Shown here: piece by piece, positions 12,104 through 12,123 of the stretch | Layout of the letters: the number at the start of each line of letters is the position of its first letter | How positions within the stretch are numbered: position 1 is the first letter of the stretch | NCBI GenBank assembly: GCA_900764725.1 | Contig: CAAFPB010000070.1 | Location: forward strand, 1-12,123 | Direction of reading: 5' to 3' | From: an uncultured Catenibacterium sp. | Lineage (GTDB): Bacteria > Bacillota_I > Bacilli_A > Erysipelotrichales > Coprobacillaceae | DNA: 12,123 nt | The notes under the pieces: model-generated | Database searches by the model: none | Told to the model about the DNA's origin: nothing | Seen by the model: the letters and a program-made list of their open reading frames with translations, nothing else | Made by a program: the position numbers and the translations under genes

Positions 12104-12123
12104 GACCTGGCAGCTTGCTATTG
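12104..12123 (-). rRNA. rrf: 3' end of a 5S rRNA gene (partial, runs off the window)
   Basis: On the minus strand the last bases read ATAGCAAGCTGCCAGGTC, which resembles the conserved 3' end of Bacillota and Mollicutes 5S rRNA (the helix V return strand, then GCCAGG of helix I). Only about 20 nt are visible. A short hairpin and a strong terminator follow, as expected at the end of an rrn operon. No coding frame here is convincing. Confidence 0.55.

Noticed and set aside
12084..12122. A 12-residue open frame on the minus strand (NSKLPGRNLKMR then stop) that could be the end of a protein gene
   Set aside because: The same bases fit the conserved 3' end of 5S rRNA better, another frame is equally open for a few codons, and 13 codons cannot support a gene call.

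Overview
The window looks like a low-GC Bacillota chromosome, probably an anaerobic gut member of the Erysipelotrichia (Catenibacterium/Kandleria-like). This placement is inferred from the AT-rich codons, AGGAGG-type ribosome sites, compact rho-independent terminators and the mix of protein families; no marker gene here proves it. The content is mostly housekeeping and catabolic. I see no insertion sequence, prophage, CRISPR array or defence system.

Layout. (1) 2-916 (+) is the 3' part of a glycerol dehydrogenase gene, ending in a hairpin that overlaps its stop codon. (2) 933-1079 (-) is a 48-residue single-span membrane protein with its own promoter. (3) 5471-1203 (-) is a tightly overlapping five-gene operon: M3 oligoendopeptidase F, an orphan protein with a PTS EIIB-like C-terminal domain, a hexapeptide acetyltransferase-like protein lacking the usual catalytic histidine, a PAP2 phosphatase, and an RNase Z-like metallo-beta-lactamase-fold hydrolase. 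(4) Divergently, 5545-8846 (+) encodes an Xaa-Pro aminopeptidase, a YdhF-type aldo/keto reductase and an iron-sulfur-flavoprotein-like protein, closed by a strong terminator. (5) 8957-9229 (+) is a small exported protein behind a TTGACA promoter that overlaps a palindrome. (6) 11264-9253 (-) holds two consecutive, different Gfo/Idh/MocA oxidoreductases (the first YhhX-like) behind an operator-like dyad. (7) 11895-11419 (-) is a QueT-type queuosine-precursor transporter with a preQ1-I riboswitch at the 5' end of its transcript. (8) The last bases look like the 3' end of a 5S rRNA gene (-) with its terminator, so queT would lie directly downstream of an rRNA operon.

How it fits together. The divergent pepF and Xaa-Pro aminopeptidase genes, 73 bp apart, form a peptide-utilisation locus in which endo-cleavage of oligopeptides is complemented by release of residues preceding proline. 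The pepF transcript also carries envelope-type and sugar-type functions whose link to peptides is not obvious. The redox genes (glycerol dehydrogenase, aldo/keto reductase, Fe-S flavoprotein, two Gfo/Idh enzymes) suit an anaerobic fermenter.

The best-supported regulatory element is the preQ1 riboswitch. It has an unusually long loop 1, and its aptamer tail is complementary to a segment just upstream of the queT Shine-Dalgarno, which suggests translational control. I found no convincing entirely new multi-gene system. The most novel-looking protein elements are the orphan EIIB-like fusion, the His-less acetyltransferase and two unrecognised small membrane proteins.
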